51,265 nt of DNA from Scatavimonas merdigallinarum (GTDB taxonomy: Bacteria > Bacillota > Clostridia > Oscillospirales > Acutalibacteraceae), in assembly GCA_018713055.1 (NCBI GenBank), contig DVFW01000002.1, positions 1-51,265 on the forward strand, read 5' to 3'. The number at the start of each line of letters is the position of its first letter. The first letter of the stretch is position 1. Both the position numbers and the translations under genes were made by a program. The notes beneath the pieces are model-generated. The model was not told the origin of the DNA, did not search any database, and was given only the letters and a program-made list of their open reading frames with translations. Shown in pieces: positions 29,945 through 38,581 of this stretch.

Positions 29945-31279
29945 ATGGCGACAAAATTGAGCGACAAATACCTGTCCGGTTTTGTATCGGCCTGTGAGTA
30001 TGACGCAATTGCTTCGCAGGTGCGCGCGGCGCACCAGGCGCTGCATAACGCAACAGGTTTGGGCAACGACTTTATTGGCTGGCTTACACTTCCGACGGAC
30101 TATGATAAGGAAGAGTTTGCGCGCATCAGGGCCGCGGCGGAGAAAATTAAAAAGAATACCGATATTTTTGTGGTAATTGGCATAGGCGGCTCTTACTTGG
30201 GCGCCAGAGCGGCAATAGAGTTTTTAAAGTCGCCCAACTATAATGCGATGGCAAAGAACACGCCTGCAATTTATTATGCGGGGAATTCAATCAGTTCCAC
30301 TGCGCTGGCAGAGCTTTTGGAGCTGTGCGAGGGCAAAGATGTGTCTATTAATATGATTTCCAAGTCTGGAACAACAACGGAGCCTGCAATTGCATTTCGT
30401 GTGTTCCGTGAACTGCTTATAAAGAAGTATGGACAAGACGGCGCAAGAGAAAGGATCTTCTGTACAACCGACAGGGCAAAGGGTACGTTAAAGCAGCTTG
30501 CCGACAAAGAGGGTTATGAAACCTTTGTCGTGCCAGACAACGTAGGCGGACGTTATTCTGTACTGACGGCGGTGGGCTTGCTTCCTATAGCTGTGGCGGG
30601 CGCTGATCTAGACGCGCTGATGGAAGGCGCCAGAAAAGCGCAGGGCGCGCTTATGCAGGAGGATCTTGCATTAAACGATTGTTACAAGTATGCCGCATTG
30701 CGCAATATTCTTTACAGAAAGGGCAAAAGTACAGAAATTCTTGTAAGCTATGAGCCTGCGTTTACCATGATGGCAGAATGGTATAAGCAACTATTTGGTG
30801 AAAGCGAAGGAAAGGATAAAAAAGGACTTTTCCCCGCTTCCGTCGTTTTTTCGACCGATCTGCATTCTATGGGACAGTATATTCAGGATGGAAGAAGAGA
30901 TTTATTCGAAACCGTTGTTTTATTTAACAGGCCTAAAAAAGAAATTCTCCTGAAAGCAGACGAGGAAAATGTCGACGGCTTAAATTTCCTTGCAGGAAAA
31001 TCCATGGATTTTGTAAACCGTAAGGCGTTTGAGGGAACTGTTTTGGCACACAGCGACGGCGGCGTTCCCAATATCGTATTGCATGTGGAAGAAATGAACG
31101 AGCGCGAGCTTGGATATCTCATTTATTTCTTTGAAAAGGCCTGCGCAATCAGCGGCTATCTGCTGGGGGTCAATCCTTTTGACCAGCCGGGAGTAGAAAG
31201 CTATAAGAAAAATATGTTTGCGTTGCTTGGAAAGCCGGGCTATGAAGAAGAAAAGGCCGCTTTAGAGGCAAGACTGTAA
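29945..31279 (+). CDS. pgi: Glucose-6-phosphate isomerase
   Basis: A 444-residue glycolytic enzyme interconverting glucose 6-phosphate and fructose 6-phosphate. The sugar-phosphate-binding SIS domains are evident: VIGIGGSYLGARAAIEFL, ISKSGTTTEPAIAFR, the DNVGGRYSVLTAVGL signature and the C-terminal NPFDQPGVESYK. The length fits the short Firmicute form. GCAAGGAGG precedes the ATG. It stands in the line of glucose use downstream of the starch degradation encoded at 10.8-17.6 kb, though the genes are not adjacent. Confidence 0.97.
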   Translation: MATKLSDKYLSGFVSACEYDAIASQVRAAHQALHNATGLGNDFIGWLTLPTDYDKEEFARIRAAAEKIKKNTDIFVVIGIGGSYLGARAAIEFLKSPNYNAMAKNTPAIYYAGNSISSTALAELLELCEGKDVSINMISKSGTTTEPAIAFRVFRELLIKKYGQDGARERIFCTTDRAKGTLKQLADKEGYETFVVPDNVGGRYSVLTAVGLLPIAVAGADLDALMEGARKAQGALMQEDLALNDCYKYAALRNILYRKGKSTEILVSYEPAFTMMAEWYKQLFGESEGKDKKGLFPASVVFSTDLHSMGQYIQDGRRDLFETVVLFNRPKKEILLKADEENVDGLNFLAGKSMDFVNRKAFEGTVLAHSDGGVPNIVLHVEEMNERELGYLIYFFEKACAISGYLLGVNPFDQPGVESYKKNMFALLGKPGYEEEKAALEARL

Positions 31280-31331
31280 TTGTAAAGGATTTAACCGCAG
31301 CAGCGGAAAAATATACTAGGAGGCGTTTCAA

Positions 31332-31748
31332 ATGGTATCTTTACTTGTGGGGAAAAAAGGGTCTGGGAAAACAAAAAAGCTGATTTCGCTGGCAAACGAG
31401 GCGGTTGCGACTTCTTCTGGCAATGTGGTTGTCATTGAAAAAGGCGCTAAGCTTACGTATGACGTAACGCACAAGGCAAGGCTGATTGATACCGACCAGT
31501 ATGCAATCGTAGGGTATGACATGCTGTATGGGTTTATCAGCGGTATTTGTGCGGGCAATTATGACGTTACAGATATTTTGGTGGATTCCACTTTTAAAAT
31601 TTGCGGAAAGGATTTTGCAGCGCTCGATGAATTTACAAAAAAGCTGAGCATGCTGGCGGAAAACGCAGAAACCAAAATTACGCTTTTGATCTCTGCCGAT
31701 GAAAGTGAGCTTCCTGAAAATATAAAGGTAGACTGTAAAACGATTTAA
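31332..31748 (+). CDS. Small P-loop protein of unknown function
   Basis: A 138-residue protein that begins with a P-loop (LLVGKKGSGKTKKL, residues about 4-17). It has a Walker B-like ILVDSTFKI around residue 87 and ends with TLLISADESELP. It resembles a conserved clostridial family sometimes labelled PilT-like, but it has no further PilT domains. Its partner and role are unknown. TAGGAGG precedes the ATG. It lies 52 bases after pgi with no terminator between, so co-transcription with pgi is likely. Confidence 0.8.
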   Translation: MVSLLVGKKGSGKTKKLISLANEAVATSSGNVVVIEKGAKLTYDVTHKARLIDTDQYAIVGYDMLYGFISGICAGNYDVTDILVDSTFKICGKDFAALDEFTKKLSMLAENAETKITLLISADESELPENIKVDCKTI

Positions 31749-31807
31749 CCATATTGCCGACTGCTTTACGGAAAACACAGATTTGTAAAGTGAAGTTCTG
31801 GCAAAAT

Positions 31808-31866
31808 AAGCGCAATAAACCGGCCGGCAGGTGATGTACTTCACTGCCGGCCGGTTTATTGCGCTT
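31808..31866. terminator. Very long bidirectional terminator hairpin
   Basis: A perfect 23-bp stem (31808-31830 with 31844-31866, including CCGGCCGG) closes a 13-base loop between two converging genes. It is the longest perfect stem among the terminators in this window. Confidence 0.85.
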
Positions 31867-31880
31867 CTGTCTTCGCACGC

Positions 31881-32843
31881 TTAATTTAGGGCGGTTTTCA
31901 GATTTTCCAAATTGTCCTCCATCAAAGAAAGATAATTTTCTCCGCGCTCAAATTCCTCATTTGTCAGGTTGTGGCAGGAATGGAATAAAAGCTTTTTGGC
32001 ACCCGTGTCTTCACACAGGGCGTCTGCTACCTTTTGACTGGACATCTCTATATAAAAAACAACCGGAATGTTTTCTTCTTCAATTTTTTTCGTTAAAAAA
32101 GCAAGCGTTGCGGCGCTCGGCTCTGTTTCGGAACTACAACCTGGAAATGCAGCAAAATACGCCAGCCCGTAGGCGTCGGAAAAATATCGGAATGGAAAGC
32201 GGTCGCCAAAAACCATAACATTGCGCTTTCCCGCTGCCACGGTCTGTTCAAAGCTCTGGTCCAGTGTTTGAAGCTTTGCAAGGTATGACGCGCAGTTTTG
32301 CGTATAGGTTTGCGTGTTTTCCGGGTCAAGTGTGCAAAGCGTATCACAGATGGCCTGTGTAATCTTTTGTGCATTTTTGGGGGACGTCCACACATGCTCA
32401 TCATATGCATAACTGCCATGGACGTGTTTTTCCTCATGCGCGTCCAAGCCTTTCGGAACCTCTTCGTACACGGTATCTACGCAATCCATCAGCTTAAGCG
32501 TTGTAATTTTGCTGGTGTCGAGCGTTTGCAGAATATCTTCAATCCATTGATCAGATTCGCCGCCTACATAAATGAACAGGTCGCTCTCCTGTATTTGAAT
32601 CATATCCTTCGGGGAAGGTTCATAGCTGTGACTTTCTCCACCGGGGGGAAGCAGCAGAGTAAGCTTTGCAAGGCTGCCGGCAACGTTGCGCGCAAAGTCG
32701 TATTGTGGAAAGATGGTAGCAACAATGCTGATTTTTTCGTTTTCTGTATGACTACCCTCATCTGCAGACGGTAAACTGCAGCTTGAAAGCACAAGCGTTA
32801 AAAAAAAGCAAATTCCTATATAAAAAATTTTTTTTCTATACAT
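31881..32843 (-). CDS. Metal ABC transporter substrate-binding lipoprotein (ZnuA-like)
   Basis: A 320-residue lipoprotein (signal peptide ending LVLSSC, Cys22) of the cluster A-I metal-binding family (SBP_bac_9). The motifs VATIFPQYDFARNVAG, PPGGESHSYEPSPKDM, a His-rich loop DAHEEKHVHGSYAYDEHVW and FGDRFPFRYF are consistent with zinc or manganese capture. The ATG at 32843 has GAAAGGA upstream; the longer open frame to 32975 has no support. No permease or ATPase gene lies beside it, so it is an orphan binding protein that must use a transporter encoded elsewhere. It is transcribed away from the DUF4358-like gene. Confidence 0.93.
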   Translation of the reverse strand: MYRKKIFYIGICFFLTLVLSSCSLPSADEGSHTENEKISIVATIFPQYDFARNVAGSLAKLTLLLPPGGESHSYEPSPKDMIQIQESDLFIYVGGESDQWIEDILQTLDTSKITTLKLMDCVDTVYEEVPKGLDAHEEKHVHGSYAYDEHVWTSPKNAQKITQAICDTLCTLDPENTQTYTQNCASYLAKLQTLDQSFEQTVAAGKRNVMVFGDRFPFRYFSDAYGLAYFAAFPGCSSETEPSAATLAFLTKKIEEENIPVVFYIEMSSQKVADALCEDTGAKKLLFHSCHNLTNEEFERGENYLSLMEDNLENLKTALN

Positions 32844-32973
32844 ATGCGTTGGGTCCTTTCTAAAAATTGCTGTTGCAAAGTGCAGCTTAAAACAGAGAAA
32901 GTTGCATTTTACAGAGCCTGGAAGGTTATAATAACACAGAAAAGAAAAACAGACAAGGTATGGGAGGGAAAGC

Positions 32974-33531
32974 ATGAAAAATCCCCAAAGAAGCTTATAT
33001 ATACTGTTTGTATTTGTTATTACTATTTGTATATTTTTTGGAGGTTGCGGCGCAGAAGGCGATAACGCCTACAGCGGCGAACAAACGGAGCTTGCCGTAG
33101 AAAGGATATTCGATAAGATTCAAAAAGCATACGGCGGCGACTACTTGCCCGATACAGATATGGACACACAGGCGCTGCAGGAAGAATTTGCTTTAAATTT
33201 TGCGCAAATAGACAAATACAAGGCGCAGATTTCAGGTGCGAGCACGCATCCGGACTGTCTGCTGGTGATTAAAGCCAAGCAGGGATGTGGTCAGGAAGTA
33301 GAAGCGCAATTAAACAAGGCGCAGCAAAAGCAAATAGAAGACGCAATTGTATATCCGGCCAATAGTGCAAAAATCCGTGCCTCCAGAGTTGTTCGCAGGG
33401 GCGATTATCTGGCGTTTATTTTGTTGGGAGCAATCAACAACAACACAGATATGACCGAACAGCAGGCTGCTGAGTTTGCAGCGGCGCAAACACAAAGGGG
33501 CGTTGATGCTTTTGAAGATATGTTCCGTTAA
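32974..33531 (+). CDS. DUF4358-like lipoprotein
   Basis: A 185-residue lipoprotein with signal peptide and lipobox FFGGC (Cys25). The mature part starts with a disordered stretch and then has the FALNFAQIDKYKAQISGAS and LLVIKAKQG elements seen in DUF4358 proteins of gut Firmicutes, followed by a charged helix and a hydrophobic FILLGAINNN. The function of the family is unknown. TGGGAGGG precedes the ATG. It stands alone between the divergent ZnuA-like gene and a terminator. Confidence 0.75.
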   Translation: MKNPQRSLYILFVFVITICIFFGGCGAEGDNAYSGEQTELAVERIFDKIQKAYGGDYLPDTDMDTQALQEEFALNFAQIDKYKAQISGASTHPDCLLVIKAKQGCGQEVEAQLNKAQQKQIEDAIVYPANSAKIRASRVVRRGDYLAFILLGAINNNTDMTEQQAAEFAAAQTQRGVDAFEDMFR

Positions 33532-33550
33532 ATAGCTTTTTTATATAAAA

Positions 33551-33584
33551 GAACGCGGGTGTGAAAAACATCCGCGTTTCTGTT
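33551..33584 (+). terminator. Intrinsic terminator after the DUF4358-like gene
   Basis: An 11-bp stem with one G-U pair (AACGCGGGTGT with ACATCCGCGTT) followed by TCTGTTT. Confidence 0.8.
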
Positions 33585-33698
33585 TAAAAAACAGGAAAGT
33601 TATGTTGGCATAAATGGCAAAAGTTAGTGTTTTTTATAAAAATTTTTTTATAATACGGAAAACCTTCCGATCTGCTTCATTTATAGAATCCGCCCCCA

Positions 33699-33727
33699 TT
33701 GACATATAAAAAATAAAAGAATAATAT
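33699..33727 (+). promoter_or_regulatory. Predicted promoter of the MarR-ABC operon
   Basis: A perfect TTGACA (33699-33704), a 17-base spacer and TAATAT (33722-33727). A consensus TATAAT at 33725-33730 overlaps it with a longer spacer. Confidence 0.6.
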
Positions 33728-33728
33728 A

Positions 33729-33759
33729 ATTAAGCGTATAAAACGTTAACTTGCTTAAT
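33729..33759. promoter_or_regulatory. Candidate MarR operator
   Basis: ATTAAGC (33729-33735) and GCTTAAT (33753-33759) form a 7-17-7 inverted repeat overlapping the start of transcription, with a central AACGTT. It lies 20 bases before the marR-like start codon. Autoregulation by that protein is the likely reason. Confidence 0.45.
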
Positions 33760-33779
33760 ATTTTTAAAGGGGTGGGTGT

Positions 33780-34241
33780 ATGGAAGGAAATATGACAGAT
33801 GATTTTATGAATACACTTTTGGCTGTTCGGAAGGAAAGAAAATTTTTTCCCTGCCTTTGCAAATTGCGCTACAGTGAAATGGCAGTGCTTAGTGCAATAT
33901 GCTTTTTGTCTGAAAGCACACCGCAGACAGAGGCCGTAAAAACGAGCGATATATGTGCCTATCTGAAAATTTCAAAGCCGGCGGCTTCACAGATATTAAA
34001 CCATTTGGAAGACAAAGGTATTGTCAAACGGCTTCAGTTAAAGACAGACCGGCGCAGCGCATTTGTGCATATTACGGAAGAAGGCAAAAAAATTTTTAAA
34101 AAAGAGCAGTTGCGTTTGCGGGAAGCGACACGCAAAATTATGGAAAAAATGGGGGAGGACGACGCCCGAAAATTTGTAGAACTGCTTAGAAAGTTTCATG
34201 GTATCCTTGAATCTATGAACTGGGAAGAAAGTAAAAGCTGA
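33780..34241 (+). CDS. MarR-family transcriptional regulator
   Basis: A 153-residue winged-helix regulator. The DNA-binding part (about residues 55-105: VKTSDICAYLKISKPAASQI, LEDKGIVKRLQLKTDRRSAFVHITEEGK) has the classical MarR wing DRRSAFV. AAAGGGGTGGG precedes the ATG. It lies 58 bases before two ABC exporter genes on the same strand, a layout typical of drug- or toxin-responsive efflux operons. It most likely represses that operon until a ligand binds. Confidence 0.94.
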   Translation: MEGNMTDDFMNTLLAVRKERKFFPCLCKLRYSEMAVLSAICFLSESTPQTEAVKTSDICAYLKISKPAASQILNHLEDKGIVKRLQLKTDRRSAFVHITEEGKKIFKKEQLRLREATRKIMEKMGEDDARKFVELLRKFHGILESMNWEESKS

Positions 34242-34299
34242 TATGCCGCATTTTAAGTGCCGCTTCAATATCCGGAGATAAAAAGGAGAATCTGTATTT

Positions 34300-36519
34300 A
34301 TGCGCAAACTTATAAAATATCTGAAAAAATCGATTTTTTCCATTTTAGCTATAGTAATTTTGCTTGTTGTTCAGGCCTTTTGTGATCTTTCTCTTCCTGA
34401 AAAAATATCTGATATTGTGAATGTGGGAATTCAACAGGGAGGAGTAGAGCAAATTGCCCCGCTGGAGATCCGAAAAAGTCAGATGGAGCGGCTTTTTTAT
34501 TTTATGGATCCAAATGAAAGGGATACTGTGCTTGCAAATTATACACTGCATGACAGTGATAAAAAGGAAAATTTGCAGGTTTATATACTCCATGAAAGTA
34601 CGGACGCATACACGGTGGAAACGCTGAACGATATTTTCGGGGTTCCTATGCTTGCTTTATCTTTTTTGGAAAGCGACGACCCGCAAATCAGGCAGGTTCT
34701 CCAGTCGCTCCAACAGAAAACGCCGGACGACACAGGGCAAAGCGCATCGCTGCCTGCACTCCTTGACCAGCTGCCACAAGCGCAGCGGCAGCTGGCCATT
34801 GCGCCTTTTAAAGAGCAAATGGAACAGTTTGAGGAAATTGACCCAAGTATTGTCCGGCAGATGGCAGTCGGCTTTGTGCGCGATGAATACCTCGCTGTTG
34901 GGATAGATGTGGACCGCATGCAGGCAGATTATATTTGGCAATCCGGTATGTGGATGTTGCTGTATGCCTTGACCATAGCAGTGGCGGCGGCGCTTGTAAC
35001 GCTTTTGGCTTCCAGAGTAGCGGCGCAGTTTGGCCGTGACTTAAGAAGCGCTGTATTCCAGAAGGTTGTATATTTTTCCAGCAGAGAGTTTAACCGCTTT
35101 TCCACCGCTTCGCTTATTACCAGATGTACAAACGACATACAACAGATCCAAATGCTTGTTGTCATGCTGCTTCGCATTGTAATTTACGCGCCGATTCTCG
35201 GGATTGGGGCGCTGGTAAAAGTCTTTGAGACAGGCGACGATATGGCATGGGTGATTGGGGTAGCCATCGGCCTGATTTTGGCCTTGGTATTGGTGCTTTA
35301 TTTTGTTGCAATGCCCCGCTTTAAGAAATTGCAAAAACTGGTCGACAGAGTCAACCTGGTGGCAAGGGAAATTCTCACGGGGCTGCCTGTAATCCGTGCA
35401 TTCAGCAGGGAACGCCACGAAGAAGAACGCTTTGATCAGGCAAATGTGGCGCTTACCAAAACCAATTTGTTTGTCAACCGTGTTATGACATTTATGATGC
35501 CGGTTATGATGTTTATTATGAACGGCGTAAGTATTTTAATTGTTTGGGTTGGGGCGCAGGCTATTGACGGCGGTTCCATGCAGGTAGGGAATCTGATGGC
35601 CTTTATCCAGTATACCATTCAGATCATTATGGCGTTTTTAATGCTTTCCATGATGAGCGTCATGCTGCCCAGAGCTCTGGTTTCCGCATCACGCGTGGCG
35701 GAGGTCTTGCAAACAGAAGAAACTATCTGTGATCCGCGGCAGTCAGAACCCTTCAAGAAAGAAAAAAGCGGTTTTGTAGAGTTTGAGAACGTCTGTTTCC
35801 ATTATCCCGGTGCGCAGGAAGACGTCTTAAAAAATATTAGCTTTACAGCAAGGCCTGGGCAGACTACAGCGTTTATAGGCAGTACAGGAAGTGGAAAATC
35901 CACCCTTGTAAATCTGATCCCGCGCTTTTTTGACGTGACAGAGGGAAGAATTTTGGTAAACGGAACGGATATACGCAAGGTGAAAAAGCACGACCTGCGG
36001 CAGGATATAGGATATGTTCCGCAAAAAGGCGTGCTGTTTTCCGGAACGATAGAAAGCAATATTGCCTACGGCCTCGAAAAAGAAGACCGCAGGCGTGTAG
36101 AAAAAGCGGCGCAGGTGGCGCAGTCTGTAGACTTTATCCGTGAAAAACCAAACGGTTACGAATCAGAGATCGCCCAGGGCGGGACAAATGTTTCAGGCGG
36201 ACAGCGCCAGAGGCTTTCCATTGCAAGGGCAGTTGCCAAAGATCCTCAAATCTATATATTTGACGACAGCTTTTCTGCCCTTGATTATAAAACAGATGCC
36301 GCATTACGCAAAGCTCTGCGCCATGAAACAAAGGACAGTACCATTTTAATTGTCGCACAGCGTATCAGTACAGTTTTACATGCAGATCAGATTATTGTGC
36401 TTGACGATGGAGAAATAGCCGGTATAGGTACGCATCAGAGCCTTATGGACTCCTGCGAGGTGTACCGACAGATAGCCGAATCCCAATTGTCAAAGGAGGA
36501 ATTAAGCAATGAGCAGTAA
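34300..36519 (+). CDS. Heterodimeric ABC exporter, subunit with degenerate ATP site
   Basis: A 739-residue half-exporter. The stretch between membrane helices 1 and 2 carries an extracytoplasmic insertion of roughly 150 residues (about 45-195) that its partner lacks. The ATPase domain has Walker A GSTGSGKST, an intact signature VSGGQRQRL and Walker B IYIFDDSFSALD, in which the catalytic Glu is Asp. This is the TM287/BmrC type of asymmetric exporter. It overlaps the next gene by 11 bases and follows a MarR regulator. The likely role is efflux of drugs or other hydrophobic compounds. Confidence 0.93.
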   Translation: MRKLIKYLKKSIFSILAIVILLVVQAFCDLSLPEKISDIVNVGIQQGGVEQIAPLEIRKSQMERLFYFMDPNERDTVLANYTLHDSDKKENLQVYILHESTDAYTVETLNDIFGVPMLALSFLESDDPQIRQVLQSLQQKTPDDTGQSASLPALLDQLPQAQRQLAIAPFKEQMEQFEEIDPSIVRQMAVGFVRDEYLAVGIDVDRMQADYIWQSGMWMLLYALTIAVAAALVTLLASRVAAQFGRDLRSAVFQKVVYFSSREFNRFSTASLITRCTNDIQQIQMLVVMLLRIVIYAPILGIGALVKVFETGDDMAWVIGVAIGLILALVLVLYFVAMPRFKKLQKLVDRVNLVAREILTGLPVIRAFSRERHEEERFDQANVALTKTNLFVNRVMTFMMPVMMFIMNGVSILIVWVGAQAIDGGSMQVGNLMAFIQYTIQIIMAFLMLSMMSVMLPRALVSASRVAEVLQTEETICDPRQSEPFKKEKSGFVEFENVCFHYPGAQEDVLKNISFTARPGQTTAFIGSTGSGKSTLVNLIPRFFDVTEGRILVNGTDIRKVKKHDLRQDIGYVPQKGVLFSGTIESNIAYGLEKEDRRRVEKAAQVAQSVDFIREKPNGYESEIAQGGTNVSGGQRQRLSIARAVAKDPQIYIFDDSFSALDYKTDAALRKALRHETKDSTILIVAQRISTVLHADQIIVLDDGEIAGIGTHQSLMDSCEVYRQIAESQLSKEELSNEQ

Positions 36520-38407
36520 CAGGCCGCGGCACATGCACGGTCCAGGCGGATATGGGCAGGCAGGTGCCGGCGAAAAAGCAAAAGATTTAAAGAAAACGGG
36601 GAAAAAGCTGCTTGTTTATATGGGTAGATATAAAATTGCACTGGTGTTTGTACTGCTTTTTGCCATTGCGGGCACCGTGTTTACAATTGTCGGCCCCAAA
36701 ATTTTAGGAAACGCAACGACAGAGCTTTATAATGGGCTGATCAGCATGATTTCCGGTGGAGAAGGCATAAACTTTGGAAAAATTGCGGAAATTTTGCTTT
36801 TTCTGCTTGGCCTGTATGTAGTCAGCGCGCTGTTTATGTTTATACAGGGTTTACTTATGACAGGGATTACCCAAAAGATTACGTACCGGATGCGCAAAGA
36901 AATAGCAGAAAAAATTAACCGCCTTCCCATGAATTTTTTTGACAGCAGGCAGACGGGCGAGGTATTGTCTGTTATTACAAACGATGTTGACACACTTTCC
37001 ATGAACCTGAACCAGAGCGCAACGCAGATGATTACTTCGGTAACAACTATTATTGGAATATTGATCATGATGTTTTCTATCAACTGGATCATGACGATTG
37101 TTGCGCTTTTGATTTTACCGCTGTCCATGTCCATTATTTCTGTCATCGTAAAAAAATCACAGAAACATTTTAGAAATCAGCAGGAATACCTGGGGCATGT
37201 CAACGGTCAGGTAGAAGAAACTTTTGGCGGCATAAATATTGTGCAGGCATTTAATAATGAAGAAAAAACCATAGACGAATTTGAAAAAAACAATCAGGTG
37301 CTTTATAAATCCGCCTGGAAATCGCAGTTTTTGTCCGGCCTTATGCAGCCGGTTATGCAGTTTGTAGGCAATCTGGGTTATGTTGCCATTGCAGTGCTCG
37401 GCGGGTATTTTGTAATAAACGGTACAATTATGGTGGGCGATATTCAGTCCTTTATCCAGTATGTAAGAAGCTTTACACAGCCTATTATGCAGGTGGCGCA
37501 GGTTTCCAATATGTTTCAGTCCATGGCGGCCGCTGCTGAAAGAGTTTTTGCGTTTCTGGAAGAGGAGGAAGAGGAGCAAACCGCCCAAGCGCATGCCATG
37601 CTTACAGAAACAACCGTTGATGGCACGGGTATGCAACACACGGTACAGCGGAACGTTACAGTTGAGGATATTATTGGCAACGTTGAATTTAAAAATGTGC
37701 ATTTTGGTTACAACCCCGACAAAATTATTGTCAACGATTTTTCGGCAAAAGTTAAGCAGGGGCAGAAGATTGCCATTGTAGGGCCTACAGGCGCCGGGAA
37801 GACGACAATGGTAAAGCTGTTGCTGCGTTTTTACGACGTCAGTTCCGGCGCTATTCTTGTGGACGGCTACAATGTTAAAAGCTTTGACCGCAGCGAGCTG
37901 CGCGAGCTTTTCGGCATGGTGCTGCAGGACACATGGCTGTTTTCCGGAACCATAATGGAAAACATCCGTTACGGTAAGCTGAACGCGACGGATGAAGAGG
38001 TAATTGCAGCGGCTAAGGCTGCGCATGTTCACAATTTTGTCCAGACGCTTCCAGACGGCTACAACATGGTACTCAATGAAGAAGCAACAAACGTTTCGCA
38101 GGGGCAAAAACAGCTTTTGACCATTGCAAGGACCATTTTGGCAGATCCTAAAATTTTGATTCTTGACGAGGCAACCAGCTCGGTCGATACACGAACGGAG
38201 TTGCAAATCCAAAAGGCCATGGATCATCTGATGCAGGGAAGAACCAGCTTTGTGATTGCGCACCGCCTTTCCACAATTAAGGACGCAGATCTGATCCTGG
38301 TCATGAAAGACGGCGATATCATTGAGCAGGGAAAACACGAGCAACTGCTCAAGGCAGGCGGTTTTTACGCCGGGTTGTATAATTCTCAGTTTGAAAGCGC
38401 GTCTTGA
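36509..38407 (+). CDS. Heterodimeric ABC exporter, subunit with catalytic ATP site
   Basis: A 632-residue partner of the preceding exporter. The N-terminus is Gly/Pro-rich and cytoplasmic (HMHGPGGYGQAGAGEKAKD), followed by six membrane segments and an ATPase with Walker A GPTGAGKTT, Walker B ILILDEATSSVD with the catalytic Glu, and IAHRLSTI. Its own signature is altered (VSQGQKQLL instead of LSGGQ). That altered signature would face the degenerate Walker B of the partner, so the two substitutions fall in the same non-canonical site. GGAGG lies before the ATG within the end of the upstream gene. Confidence 0.94.
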   Translation: MSSNRPRHMHGPGGYGQAGAGEKAKDLKKTGKKLLVYMGRYKIALVFVLLFAIAGTVFTIVGPKILGNATTELYNGLISMISGGEGINFGKIAEILLFLLGLYVVSALFMFIQGLLMTGITQKITYRMRKEIAEKINRLPMNFFDSRQTGEVLSVITNDVDTLSMNLNQSATQMITSVTTIIGILIMMFSINWIMTIVALLILPLSMSIISVIVKKSQKHFRNQQEYLGHVNGQVEETFGGINIVQAFNNEEKTIDEFEKNNQVLYKSAWKSQFLSGLMQPVMQFVGNLGYVAIAVLGGYFVINGTIMVGDIQSFIQYVRSFTQPIMQVAQVSNMFQSMAAAAERVFAFLEEEEEEQTAQAHAMLTETTVDGTGMQHTVQRNVTVEDIIGNVEFKNVHFGYNPDKIIVNDFSAKVKQGQKIAIVGPTGAGKTTMVKLLLRFYDVSSGAILVDGYNVKSFDRSELRELFGMVLQDTWLFSGTIMENIRYGKLNATDEEVIAAAKAAHVHNFVQTLPDGYNMVLNEEATNVSQGQKQLLTIARTILADPKILILDEATSSVDTRTELQIQKAMDHLMQGRTSFVIAHRLSTIKDADLILVMKDGDIIEQGKHEQLLKAGGFYAGLYNSQFESAS

Positions 38408-38477
38408 GGAACAAATGGAGCACCGGGGCGGCAAAAATTTTTACGCCTGTATTCTACAGGTAAATTGCAAAATGCAA

Positions 38478-38513
38478 CAGCCAGTTTCGTAAAAAGAAAC
38501 TGGCTGCTTTTTG
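38478..38513 (+). terminator. Intrinsic terminator after the ABC exporter operon
   Basis: An 11-bp perfect stem (CAGCCAGTTTC with GAAACTGGCTG), a 7-base A-rich loop and CTTTTTG after it. Confidence 0.88.
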
Positions 38514-38581
38514 TTCTTGTCTATGTTTTTTTATCATACAAATAAAAAAGAACGCATGCAACAGCGAAAGGAGGAAGCGGC

